A stretch of 64,000 bases of DNA from Acanthaster planci (lineage: Eukaryota > Echinodermata > Asteroidea > Valvatida > Acanthasteridae), in contig NW_019091452.1 in NCBI RefSeq assembly GCF_001949145.1, forward strand, positions 248,001-312,000, read 5' to 3'. Numbering within the stretch: position 1 is the first letter of the stretch; each line of letters starts with the position of its first letter. The notes beneath the pieces are model-generated. The model ran no database searches and was not told the DNA's origin. It saw only the letters and a program-made list of their open reading frames with translations. The position numbers and the translations under genes are program-made. Positions 1-11,330 of this stretch are shown piece after piece.

Positions 1-1545
1 CCCCTTTCTCTAAGGTCACAAAGTTGAGTTCCAATTTCGAGGCAGTGTAAAGACAGATGTGTGTCATCTCCCGAATTGAAATTCACACAAGATAAGTCAT
101 AACTATGAAAACTTGCAACAAATTGGATCATTTTTAAGTAACCCTCGCGTCATTTAGTTGTGACATTTCTCCACACAAATTTCTAGTAGGGTGATGTCGC
201 CACATGCTTTGTCAGTCATTTTTTTCTGATTATGACAGCATCACCGACAATAAATGAAGATTAACACCCTCAGGACCTCATCAAAAGTCAAAAAGATCAG
301 CACGCCCTTGGTCATGTTAATGAGCAACATTATCACATATTAAGTGCATTTCCACTAATGTGATAGGCCGCTGATTACTGTCCAACAACCTTTGGACATC
401 TTTTGTCTTGCTTGATGTCACAAAGGCAAACGCAAAAGCATCAATGTCCCACTCCTCTTCTGCAAATGGATTACAATAGGAATGGGTTTCAAGCAAATCA
501 AAGAAGCATCTTACAAGTAAAAAGAATGTTCCGTCCGCTGTTTTGTTTGGGAAGATCCATGGACTTGGGCTTAATGTAGCGTTATATGTCCCATTTCCTC
601 TCTCTTGGTAGGGAAGAGTTGAGACATGTACACGTGTAGTGAATTCCTTCATCTTGTTTCTTTGGCCCAAACAGACTCGGAAGAATATTTATAGCCTTGA
701 TTTATCGGTCACTAGCAAATATCTCGGCATCCTTACAAGCTAGATCCTGGAGTGACAAAAGCCCATTGCCTGAAATAACAAAATAATTCGAGTTCCCAAT
801 GAGCAAACTGTATCTATACACACTGTACATTTACAGACTATAGCATACATGTGTATCGTAGTTTACATATTGGAAAGCAATGTCCTTACATATCAATATC
901 ACAAACAAAATCAAGAAGTACTCAGTGGGGGCTTCCTTGTAGACTGTACTACAAATTCGCCATGGGGCTATGCCTACAAAGACGGAAAAATGGTTGCTTC
1001 TGGTATCAAAATATACCCATGCTCTCCGGTTTCCGTCTAAAACTGGAACTTCATGGCCAGCCCAAAGTCTTCGACCGTCTCTTATACTGTCTTGTTTGTA
1101 TTCATACGCAAAGAGACGCTTACCAAGTAAATTATAATACAAGTAACAGCTTCAATTAACACGCCACCAAAATATCACATAATACAAGAGGTTATTTTTG
1201 CACATGACAATAATTTTGATGCATTCAGTCAGTCCTCTTACATAAGCTTTGGACTCTTTTCCTTGTGGATGTCTACCAAGTACAACCACTCCTTGCGCGG
1301 GGGAAGCATAAAGGTCACCAAGTAACAATTACTTGGCATACAAACATGCAAATAACCCAGATACAATGTAGATCAGCTAAATAATATGCATATTCATGAG
1401 ATAGAATTAAAAGAGTGAGGTCGCCCTTGCTAAGGCACGGTCTCCTACATAAATAAAAAGCCAGACTACAATTAAACCATAGGCCAAAACCTGTTGCGTG
1501 CAGTTTCGTCTTCACTTTCTAGGGCCAACTTCATTTCTCGTTTTT
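1..1545. repeat. Direct repeat copy 1 (partner ~18.68-20.03 kb)
   Basis: This block is strongly similar, in the same orientation, to about 18675-20035. Shared stretches begin with 'ggtcacaaagttgag' and 'gtaaagacagatgtgtgtca' and continue through the pieces near 320-620, 830-1150 and 1290-1500. On the minus strand a 117-codon reading frame (317-670) is open here, but it carries a one-base deletion and a stop in the partner copy, so it is probably not a conserved gene. Around 1010-1055 the text resembles the tail of the SINE at 6.3-6.56 kb. In the partner copy this block lies directly upstream of a decayed collagen/C1q gene on the minus strand, so it may be 5' flank of another C1q copy lying left of the window. 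Confidence 0.75.
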
Positions 1546-2430
1546 AAATAATTCAGAATACATTAAATGATATTTCCCCTGTCCACATTTGCGCAATATG
1601 TACTTCAATGAGAAATTCAAAAAAGAAAATCGACACTTTACTCGTGTAATTTTGAGGGCGTCATTTTCAACCTTGAATCGTATCGTTGCTGGCACTGCGA
1701 TCTACAGTATCGATAATTTGACCTGAATATATGGATGCAAAATGTCAGCGCCCGTGCGAACGTGCGTTTGTCATTTGATCGAGGCGGAAAAGGGGAAAAT
1801 AACCACTTTGACACGGGTTACTTGGCAAAAGTTTCGTGACAGCAACAGTAAATGGAAACATCCTGATGGCAAACAGCGAGAACTGGCTGAAATAAAAAAA
1901 TGAAATCTTGACTCAAATTCCTGAGCCTAGAAATGAATACAGTTATCACCGGAGCTGTTATAAAAGGTACTAGGCTTAACGTTAGCTATCCCGGCCGTTC
2001 TTTAAGTAAGGAATTTTTGGAAAGTGTGCGGGGAACACACTTTGTAGACAACAGACTAATGATGTCTAAAAATCTGAAGCTTAAATTTCTCTGAAGCAAC
2101 CGCTCAAATTTGTCAGCGCTGTGGACTTTCAAGTTATAATTGTCGGTGATTTTTAAAGGTACTTCAAGGAATAGGCCTAACTTGTGATGAAGATGTTTCA
2201 TATACCGATGTGAGTATTTTCCATGGAGGAGGGTCGATCTGAGGTCATCTGGCATCAACCAAAGTAGATGTAATGAGTAACATTTTTTCCAAGTACAAAT
2301 CTCGGAATTTTGAAAATTTTCAAACTGTCAAGGTTTAAAGCTAGACCCCAAGTAAATTGCAAAATAAACCAGCAAATTTAAAAATTAGGTCACTAGGCAA
2401 CCCACAGTGAAGAATGAAATTTCAGATGTT
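1546..2430. other. Non-coding stretch, nothing recognised
   Basis: Only short frames without family signatures or convincing splice sites. No tRNA, tandem repeat or transposon end was recognised. Confidence 0.4.
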
Positions 2431-2439
2431 TGAAAAAAC

Positions 2440-3162
2440 TTTATTTTAACAAAAGACAATGCTTTACAAAACACAATACAAACTCAATGACAATTAAGTT
2501 TCACTCAATTAAATAAAGGAAAATAAATATTGATATACCAAAATGGGTTCAGTAATATGAAAGGAATAAACAAATGTTAAGAAAAATAGCCACCAGTACA
2601 CATTTAACAATAAATAAAAAGAAATTAAATTAATAAGCTTGACAAAAATGTACGGCGTGTAGCTTAATCGCAGTGTAAATCTATGCACTAAGAGCTTTAA
2701 AAGAGAAAATAAATAGTTAAAGCAAGAAAGGAAAATAAATAGATATCAAATCCACGCAAACAGCAACTAAATTACATATATTGAGCTAGCTGAAAATTAT
2801 TGAAACTCCAACACATTAAAGTAAAAGCATGCAAAATTACCGGAGTTTGAGGCACAAATCTTCCAAGGAAGAATGAACCAAATAAATTGGGTTACATGAT
2901 AATAACTTCAATACCAAACTCAACTAAAACAAATAATTAAGGTGTGATCAACGATTTTGATTATGGGAAAACACTAGCTCCAGTGCCTCCACTTGGAATC
3001 CATCCAACTTCAATATAAGCATAGAGGTTGTGTCTGCATCAGTGTCATATACATCAGGTTGTGTCTGTCCATACAAGGTATGTGTAGTCGGAGGTGTCAC
3101 TGCTGCCCTTATTCCAGTAGCCTGTCCCCACTTCAACAACTTAGGCAAGTGCTTCTCAAACT
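2440..3162 (-). CDS. Possible terminal exon plus 3' UTR of an unrecognised minus-strand gene
   Basis: On the minus strand an acceptor-like 'ccttaaatatag' near 3163-3174 is followed by an open frame of about 70 codons ending in a stop at 2948. It starts FEKHLPKLLKWGQ, contains PPTTHTLYGQTQPDVYDTDA and ends SHNQNR. Downstream (2440-2947) is AT-rich DNA with AATAAA on the minus strand near 2451, which suits a 3' UTR. I do not recognise the protein and found no upstream exon that joins it. It could be a real last exon or a piece of a multicopy transposon ORF. Confidence 0.25.
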
Positions 3163-3179
3163 ATATTTAAGGGCATCTA

Positions 3180-4490
3180 TTTGATTAAGTTGCCCGAAAG
3201 CCATCTGCAAAACCCAAGTTTGCAAACAATTGTAAAAAAAATAAACCTGTACTATTATTTCTTCAAATCCATCTAAATGACGCAGGGAAATCTGCAATAC
3301 ACATGTATATACTTACAGTCAGCAACAAGCGGCCAAAATAAACTCAAATTTGAATCCCACGCTATTTTGCCATCAAAAGGGTTGGGCTTGGGTGAGCTGA
3401 AATCTCGAACCAGCGCCAAGATAGTCATGTAATGGATTTTGGCTAGGGTAAGCTGAAATCGTAGGCTAGCACCAACCAACAGACACATGTTCACGCAGCT
3501 ACGCGGAGATTCAATTTGCCTGACTTGCTGTGTTTCCCCCTTCAGCCTCAATGACCATGAATGGTCAACCAACCATGCGCTGGTACACCACAATACACCC
3601 ATTGAGACCACGATTATTCATATGCAAACATACCGTGGATTCCTACACAATACCAATATCTGTCTACTGTACATGTATCTGTACTGGCAAGGAGTGGTCT
3701 GCTGACCATGGTTAAGTAGACAAGCAACAGCTCCTCATCCATTCTAGTCTCTTACTTAAATTAAACTTGTATAAGTCACTTATCAATTTATATCTTTTAA
3801 ACAGACCTATTGCTCAATTAAAGCATGATTAAACAGACCCAACTTCGCACGAGGCCAATTAAAATGTGGATAAAAAGAGAATTCCTGAAATAAGAAATCA
3901 CAGTAAATCATAATTTCCCTTATTATTATTTCAGGTGTGCCTGTCTACTCATGTTTTGATAGGAGTGAAGTTTGCTGGGTGCCCCTTTGACTCAAGATAA
4001 GAACGATGCATTGACTGAGCTGAATATAAACAGAACACAACGTTTCAACACTTTTGGGTCCCGTTCCCAACTTTCAACGGAGTAAAAGCAGGACGCCATG
4101 CACAAAGGTCGAGTCAAGTGTTATGTCACGTGCATCATTAGATTGGATCACTGATTTATTGTTCGCATCGTAAAAATACAGATTTTTTGTTTCTATCGGC
4201 ATTTTTAAGAACATAAAAAGTGCATGGTCATAAAAAGTGCATGGGGCTAAACAAATTAACCAAAATAAAGTCTGTTTAATGCGAATAAGAAGTCTAAATT
4301 ATCAATAAAGGACTGTGAACATTCCCACTGAGAAGCTTCAGGTGGGCAGCAAATTGACATTACCAGACCTAATCAGAAACTACCTTGACAATTTGCTAAA
4401 TTTCTTTCGAATGGAACAAACAAGGAAAGGTTGGTTAAGTTCCTTCTTGCCGTTTGGAGTTGTGAAGTACAGTCCTTCCTGCTGGAATTG
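3180..4490. other. Intergenic stretch, nothing recognised
   Basis: Short frames on both strands without recognisable domains. The longest (minus, 3273-3611, 112 codons) has no motif I can identify. Confidence 0.35.
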
Positions 4491-4499
4491 AACTCTACC

Positions 4500-5388
4500 T
4501 GTGTCACAGAGAGTTGTGTGTTCGATTAAGCGTCAATAAAGGAGTTTTGGTGAAACAACATTTTCAGGAGTTAAAATGTGATCACCAGGAGTCAGACACA
4601 AGGCTTCTCTTACATGCTGCACATACTGGTAACACGCACCCTTGTGTCATTATCAACAGCCGTGACACTGATGTCTTTGTGGTAAGTACAGCAGTTGTTA
4701 TAAATTACCATGTCGTGTATATGCCAGGACCGGAAGTGGGCAGGACACAACTGTTCTCGACATCATTTAGCTGTCATCACATCATGGGTCTGAAGTTTGC
4801 CGAGCAATCATAGGTATGCATGTTTTCACTGGAGGTGACACAGTTAATGAAAAGGGGAAGTGCGGCCTCTACGTCATTTGTTGGAGTCAGCTGAGAGAGT
4901 GAAATTCTTCAAGCAACTTGGCTGCGAGTGGATGCCAAATGACGAGCTGCTTAGAGGACTTGAGACATTTGTATGCACTCTCTACGTTGAGAAAAACCTC
5001 TGGTGTGAATGAAGCTCTAGTAATAACATATTCACCCTCAGATGCAAAATGGATGAGGTTTTGCCACCAAACAAGAACTCCCCTAAGCTCCATGCAATGA
5101 GGGCATCGTATCAAACCGCTGTTTACCACGTTGTTTGACTCAATACATAATTGCACCAAGCCCTGTTGGCCATGGGTGGGACCTCACAAATGCACATTTG
5201 TTGGAGCAGCTACACCAGAGATATTCCAGCACGTGCACTGTGGGTGCAAGAAAATTCACTATAACACAATGAGCTGCTCTTGTCACAAAGCGAATCTTCC
5301 TTGCACTGAACTCTGCAAATGCAGCAATTGTCAAAATGTGCCTGCAGCCCTTGATGATGATAATAATTCAGATCTGGAGACCTACTAG
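4500..5388 (+). pseudogene. Transposon-derived ORF relic with HQESDTRLLLHA motif and C-terminal CXC domain
   Basis: Three plus-strand frames carry successive parts of one protein. The first part (4514-4810) has DHQESDTRLLLHAAH followed by VIINSRDTDVFVVS, the acidic signature of a PIN/nuclease-like domain found in multicopy animal ORFs. The middle part has the expected order FKQLGCEW, L..LE.FVCTLYV and LHAMRASYQTAVYH. The last part (about 5224-5340) is a cysteine-rich CXC block: HCGCKK, MSCSCHKANLPCTELCKC, CQNV. In-frame stops and several frameshifts separate the parts, so it is a dead copy. The motif order is known from repetitive ORFs in cnidarians and marine deuterostomes. I infer a mobile-element origin and cannot name the superfamily. 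Confidence 0.6.
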
Positions 5389-6285
5389 GCAATGTTGAAA
5401 GACACGGGTCTTTACTTCCAGTCTTCCTTCACTTATGCGTCTATGAACCTGCATACATGAATGAGAGATATAACACTTTAACTATAACTGAGAGAAATAA
5501 AAAAATATACAATCATAGGCCTTTGAACAAACTTTGTTCGTTTTATTTGGTTCTATTTACGGGTACCTGGAGAAAATGTGAAAGAGATAAGGGTCACAGA
5601 TTTTCAGCAATGTTACAGCAATGTCCTCTCAAAACGTATTTTTTTTTCTCAAGTATGAAAACAAGAAACATCATGACAAAATACTAAAAACAGCATGGAT
5701 TGAACTACTTGAACAACACATACCGATATGCAATTTAAAAAAGTTTCATTATCGAGGTCGTTCATTATTTTTGTTCATTTTGGGTCAAAATTAAATGATC
5801 CATTGCAGATCTTTTGGTTTGCATGAGTTCGTAATATTCACTGCCTTTTGAAATGCTAAAACAGATAAATTACAGCCTTTGCAGCATAAAGACCTGACTT
5901 TTGGGACAAAGATCACAAATCGACGGTTTTTCCCAAAACACAGAAGATGTAGCGCCATCTATTGGTGACATTGGGTGACAAATAAACTCATACGTATTAC
6001 GTTATGACTACAAACAACAATGTCGTACCAAATGAATATTAAAAGTAAAGCCAAAATACTGTTTTGACCAAAATTTGGCAAACTCGGGAAAAAACAGCCA
6101 CATTTACAAAATGTGCAAGTTTTGCTGTTGTGGACGAATGGATTTGGATTCAACACCATCAAATTAGTAAAATAAATGTCTAGTTGCCACTAGAAAGTTA
6201 AGACGAACCTCAATTTGTAGCCTCGCTACAGATTATTGCCCGTGGCTGAAGTAGGAGAAACATTGTCCTATTCTCCATAACCTTT
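5389..6285. other. AT-rich intergenic stretch, nothing recognised
   Basis: No coding, RNA or repeat signature seen. Confidence 0.35.
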
Positions 6286-6560
6286 GGAGCGTAACGCGTC
6301 CATAAAAGGCCTATCGTGGACAACACAGCCCCCAGGGGGAGCGGGTAAGCGTAGCGGTTCTTTCCTCGCTTTGCACCAATGAGGCCCGGGTCCGAGGCCC
6401 GTCTTGGCTAAGGCTTTAAGTGCATTTGGTTTCCAGTCCATACTCACTCTTGCAGGTTTTCTCCGGGTACTCCGGTTTCCTCCTGCCTCTAAAACTGGAC
6501 GTTCTTCCTAACCCGGTAATGTGATGCTAATGACTGAGGTGAATGAATAAACGTACAGTT
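6286..6560 (+). mobile_element. tRNA-derived SINE
   Basis: The head at about 6335-6400 has Pol III promoter-like boxes: 'agcgggtaagcgtagcggt' (A-box-like) and 'gggtccgaggcc' (B-box-like, compare GGTTCGANNCC). The body continues with 'ttctccgggtactccggtt', 'ctaaaactggacgttc' and a tail ending 'gaatgaataaacg'. Related tails occur near 1010-1055 and 19560-19610, and the leading 'ggagcgtaacgcgtccataa' recurs near 20040. The head, boxes and repeat copies support a SINE. The family name is not determined. Confidence 0.65.
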
Positions 6561-7843
6561 ATTGGCGCAAATAGCCCGAGTTGACGAAAGCGCCATTAAA
6601 ACAAAACAACTACATAGCCCCTACACACGCTCTCTCCCCACTCTCTTCTCACGACAACTGCGCTATGGCAACAAAGTCCGTACGTCGAGTTTTGCCCTTT
6701 ACGACTGCGTGGGCTTTGGGAACTGGTACATAGTTCAGTGGCGTTTGTCCCTCACTGCTGAATGGTCACGTAGCCGAGTCCTAGCTACCCTGTATACAGT
6801 TTGAGGGTAACGTTTAATTTATAAGCTTGGCAGGTTACAAGCAGTCTTTCATTTGATTTTGGTTAAAGCCTCGGCAGCCTCCTTAGCCTCCTAAGCCTTC
6901 ATAATCCTATAAAATATATACCAGATTTTCCCTAGCTCGTCGGTTAGGTGCGGCAGACCAAATCCTTGTTGCGAGAGCGAAACCTAACGTAGTGCGGCGG
7001 TTGGACCATTTTGATAGTAACCATTCCTATGGCGACGAAACATAACCATTTGAATGCCCAGGTAGCTTAGTTTAGACCGATGCTGGAGCGGTACGAACTA
7101 GCCCAGGGTGCTAGTGAGAGTCGTAGCGACCTGTCACTACGACCTCCGAACCGATTGCCGGACGAGACACACCCGTGTCTCTCGCCACCGTAGTCCTACT
7201 AACTTGCCCCGGTCCTCCCCGTCTCTACTCTGAGCCAATGGTGCGTAATGCGGCGATTCCCTCATTTCGCTCATTACATTGCTGTCAGAGCGGCACTGCG
7301 GTCTGTACATACCGCTGGCCCAATCCAGCCATTGCTCGTCACCGTGGTGGCCAGGGACAGCTCTCACCACATCCCGGAAAAATGAGTGTAGTATAGTTCT
7401 GCGATGCTATACACCCCTACCATATCCACCCCGAATGACTTTCATTTCCAATGGTCCTGCCAAACCATAGTTCAGGTATACAACTTCGCCTCTCTGTAAC
7501 TATGCCTTTTGTGTGTTGTATTCTGCTAAGCTACACCTTCATCAAACCCACATTGACCTTTGATGAAGACATGTAAGAGCAAACAACCAACTATACAGTT
7601 TGACTGTCACCCAAACCCCTTGTTTCACGTCCACCTTTTAATAAATTGCTGACCCCAGATATCACACAAGTAAAGTGCGTGCTACCGTCGACTTGATATT
7701 TAGGGAAAGCAACGATATAACTGTCTTTCAATTCACTGTTTACGATGAGATTTAGTCCAGTGGGTGTCACTTCTATTAACATCTATTGTAACCTTTCCTA
7801 ACATTGGAAGCAATTACTTAACCATTTAATCACAGAGTGGTGG
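6561..7843. other. Intergenic stretch with a GC-rich patch at 7130-7390
   Basis: Opposite-strand overlapping frames at 7137-7470 follow from high GC rather than from any recognisable protein. No RNA gene was identified. Confidence 0.3.
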
Positions 7844-8047
7844 CAGTGGCGTAGCTTTGTTTTTACTATTGGGGGCACAAGGGGAACCTGCATCTTTTGG
7901 GGGCACCAGCTTTTAGTAGTGGTGTTTTTTTGACGGCAAGTTTTTGTTAACCTTGTTCAATGTCCATTCATCCGTTTTTTTGTGGGGGGGAGTGGGTACT
8001 AGGATTTTGTGGGGAAGGGCACGGAGGCCCCCGTGGCTACGCTACTA
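7844..8047. mobile_element. Short hAT-like MITE
   Basis: The left end 'cagtggcgtagc' at 7844 and the right end 'gctacgctacta' at 8036-8047 are inverted copies of each other with two mismatches, bounding a ~204 bp G-rich insert. CAGTGGCG-type ends are typical of hAT-like non-autonomous elements. A clean 8 bp target-site duplication is not visible, so the exact ends are uncertain. Confidence 0.5.
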
Positions 8048-8108
8048 ACCAGTGGTAAACTTCCACAAACGAACAGCCCCTAAGGCATAGTCCACCGCCG
8101 AAGTACCC

Positions 8109-8501
8109 TTGATACGGATGGATTTTAATCTCATTTTCCTTGCTCGGAATTATCTAATGATCAAGTTTCCTTACGTAGGTGTTGTCGATGCGGATGTTGG
8201 GAGTGTAGAAGCATGTTTGAGAGCTTTTCAACTGATTCACCAATCTCACATCATCAAATTCATCCAAGACAAATCGAACGTTTGCTTGAAAAACGAGTTT
8301 ATTTGCCTATTTGAAAGAGTAAATGAAAAGAATATAGCTGATTATTTCCAAATTGTGTACATTCGAATAACTAGTGCTTGGACTGTTTTCAGCATGTCCG
8401 TGTTAACACCCCCCGTTATTTTGTTAGATGTTTACTCCCGAAGTCATAAAGCTCCTCTCTCTCAACCATCTAAAGCTGAAAACAAGCGTTGGTACTCCTG
8501 A
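8109..8501 (+). CDS. Unassigned 130-codon ORF, doubtful
   Basis: Open frame starting MIRMDFNLIFLARNYL and ending SKAENKRWYS. No domain, signal peptide or repeat is recognised, no splice context was found, and it lies among repeat remnants. It is the longest clean frame in the left 8.5 kb apart from those in repeats. I list it only because it cannot be explained as a shadow of something else. Chance is the likeliest explanation. Confidence 0.12.
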   Translation: MIRMDFNLIFLARNYLMIKFPYVGVVDADVGSVEACLRAFQLIHQSHIIKFIQDKSNVCLKNEFICLFERVNEKNIADYFQIVYIRITSAWTVFSMSVLTPPVILLDVYSRSHKAPLSQPSKAENKRWYS

Positions 8502-11219
8502 GAAGGCGACCAGTCATGTTTTTTTTACTGGCCAGCAATTTCCTGAGCAGTGACTGGTGAGCTAGACCTGGTTTATTATTGGTTCCTGCGTGCTTTTAAA
8601 ATGCCATAAATATACCATTCTTATTCATGAGTTTGCATGAATTTGATACACTTTACAAAAGAACATCTTTATCATGAACAATGCCCCCCTAGAGCTTATA
8701 TGGTATCCCCCACATTTTAATTTCCATGGCAGTGTAAGGTATCCCCCACCCCCAATTCCCAACACAAATTAACTCACTGGTAAGAGGGCAAGTCAAGGGA
8801 GCAGCAAGAGAGATGAAGTGATTGACAACTTTGCTAACCTACTGTTAACGTGGACCGTTCTGCGTGTCTCTTTATAATCCAAAGGAAATACTGATGTTTC
8901 TTTGACCACCCTCAGATTGCAACACATTGTAAAACCATCGCCCAAAACAAACGCGTCTTTGGGTTACTGGTAAAAATGCAACCACTTGAAATTAAACACC
9001 TTTCATACCGTATTTGTTTGATTTTAAACCACACGGGGTCAATTTAGGACCACAACACGTAAAGAAAAATCACCAAGAGCGTTTAAAACGATTTTAAAAC
9101 AGTAATACTTGTTTTTACAGTGAAGTCCAAAAACCCGCAGGGCTTTCCGTTTGTCCTGCCTCGCTTGTTGGTAATCGCTTAACCCTTTAGCATTATGTAG
9201 ACACGAGTCACCGCCACATATCCACTGTTGCCACTTTAGGGCGCCTAACTCAACATTTATCCTATAATGCATTGCCTCCACCCTGTCATGTGCTGGCCAC
9301 ATTCTAGTTCGATCAGTACATATAAGACTTAAAGGTTTTCATGGTGAAAGAAACTAGATCTGAAGTAAAGATTGCGGTAACACCATGTTAAAATCCTGCA
9401 GTCTCCTGAAGACGGACAGAGTACACTGTTCNCAGATCGATCAGTACAGTTGTTCGGAACACACTGCTGGTCCCGTCCCGCTGTTGATCCGAGCAGCGAT
9501 GCCCTTGTGCTGTGTTCACTCTTTCCGACCACAACCCATAGTCCTGCATGCCGCATCAGTAACAAATTTCTCCACTTCAATGTTACACTACTTTGCTAAT
9601 ACACCACACTTCTCCTTCACAACCAAACGAAGCAATGAAAGAGATTGGAAAAAAAATTTACTAGCCAGTTTGACTGTCATCCAAAACTTTGTATTCCACT
9701 CACATTGATAAATTATTGACCCTGAATGAATAAATAATAGTAATGGTATCGCCTGCCCGATACAAAGGGAAATGCAAGAGTATACGAATAACGTGGAATA
9801 ACTGACTTTGAAGATAAAAAAAATGGAAAAAGCAGAATGCGTGGTTGAAACCTTACAGCCTGTGTGTAAGTAGGAAACAAAATGTAGCATGTCATATGAT
9901 AAAAATCTCACTTACTGAATTAGCTAAATTTTACATGTTTACAATTTTTAATTGTGTACAATTTTATGATTTCATTTCTAGTCAGTAAACTACAAAGTAA
10001 GCCCCACCGAATACATGCTGTCAGTGCTACTTCATCGTTTCCTTTTAGAAACCAAAGTGCAAACACGTGAATAGAAGGACCAGTTATTTTCTCGCAAAAC
10101 GATTAAAGCCTTGTCACTTCACTGGAGACAGTTTAGGTTATCAGTTAATCTGAAAAGGATTACAAACATGTCTCGATCCCTTAGAGTTAAAATTAACATT
10201 TAGAACGTGCTGTTTAAATTTCTGAAATGTATCAAACGACCGTCTACTATGTATTTCCGTTCCTTTTAAAGCCCTCTTTGCTAAGGAGATAGCTGTTTCG
10301 TCTTTCGCCTTTTAAGGACCATGCTGAAAAATAGAAAGTTGTTTTTTTGACGCCAACAACATTTTCCGGCTCCCAAAGGTAGGGAAAACAGTGCCAATTT
10401 CGAGTGGGTGTATAGAAATACCATGTGCAATGGTGAAGTGTTTTGTCTATTTGTATTGAACTCATGGCATTTGTCTCTGTGCATTACTAGTTTCCACGGG
10501 TTTCTGCTCAATCAAACTGCATTGTACAAACGAAACGAATATGCACACATTTCTGACCCAAACTAATTATCTAATCAATAATCTAATCTCCTCAATAAGC
10601 CATGAGGCGGTGCTTCTTCGTGCCACTTGTTTGTTTCTTTTGATTTCATTTTTCCTACTTTCTGTCCATCAAATTTCTGAATATACGTTCCTATACAGTC
10701 TCCTCTGTGTGGGTGTTTTGTTAAGGTGCACTTTCAATTCCCAGTACCAGCAAGTTTCCCAACGATTTTGATTACAACAGTTTCTGAATGTGTGCTTTCG
10801 GAAGGGTTCGTAAAATTGTCATCTACAAACATCAACAATATGTTCACAGCACTTCTGGAACCCTAATCGAGAGCATCCGTCCCTGGGATTTCGAGGCAGC
10901 ATTAATGAATGCTAACCATGAGATTAATAAATCATTAATAAAGGCATTTCTCTAGCCAGTTTCTGCTGGTATGGTATAACGACTGTGTTAACTACTACCC
11001 CGCCCCAACGTTTATAGCGTCGTCTGTCTGTCTGTCTTTTCAAGTGTTGTCCAAGGCCAAGCAATGTAGACTGCATCGGCCCTGCAGTCCAACAAATCAT
11101 GTAACATTAATTAGAAAGAACCCTCTGAAACCAAAGTGATGAAAAATTATGCGGGTAAGACTTCCGCGGGCCTTAGTTTTACTGCAACAAAAGTCACACA
11201 CTTTCTAAATTTTGGAAGG

Positions 11220-11227
11220 TATATATA
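11220..11227 (+). promoter_or_regulatory. TATA box of DUF4773 gene 1
   Basis: 'tatatata' is followed by 'ctcactcaacaacgag'. The same arrangement (TATATAAA then 'gtcactcaacaacg') stands before gene 2 at 30477-30484 on the minus strand. Conservation while the surrounding flank has drifted supports a core promoter, with transcription probably starting in or just after the shared 'cactcaac' block, about 80-110 bp before the ATG. Confidence 0.6.
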
Positions 11228-11330
11228 CTCACTCAACAACGAGTTTTCCATTCACGGTGATTTTCTCTTTCGAGTACACCTGGCCATTTTTCCATTTCCA
11301 GTCAGAGACTTGACTTCACAGATTTTGAGA

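Noticed and set aside
317-670. 117-codon minus-strand ORF in the direct repeat
   Set aside because: The copy near 18.97-19.29 kb has a one-base deletion and stop at the equivalent place, and no family match is recognised.
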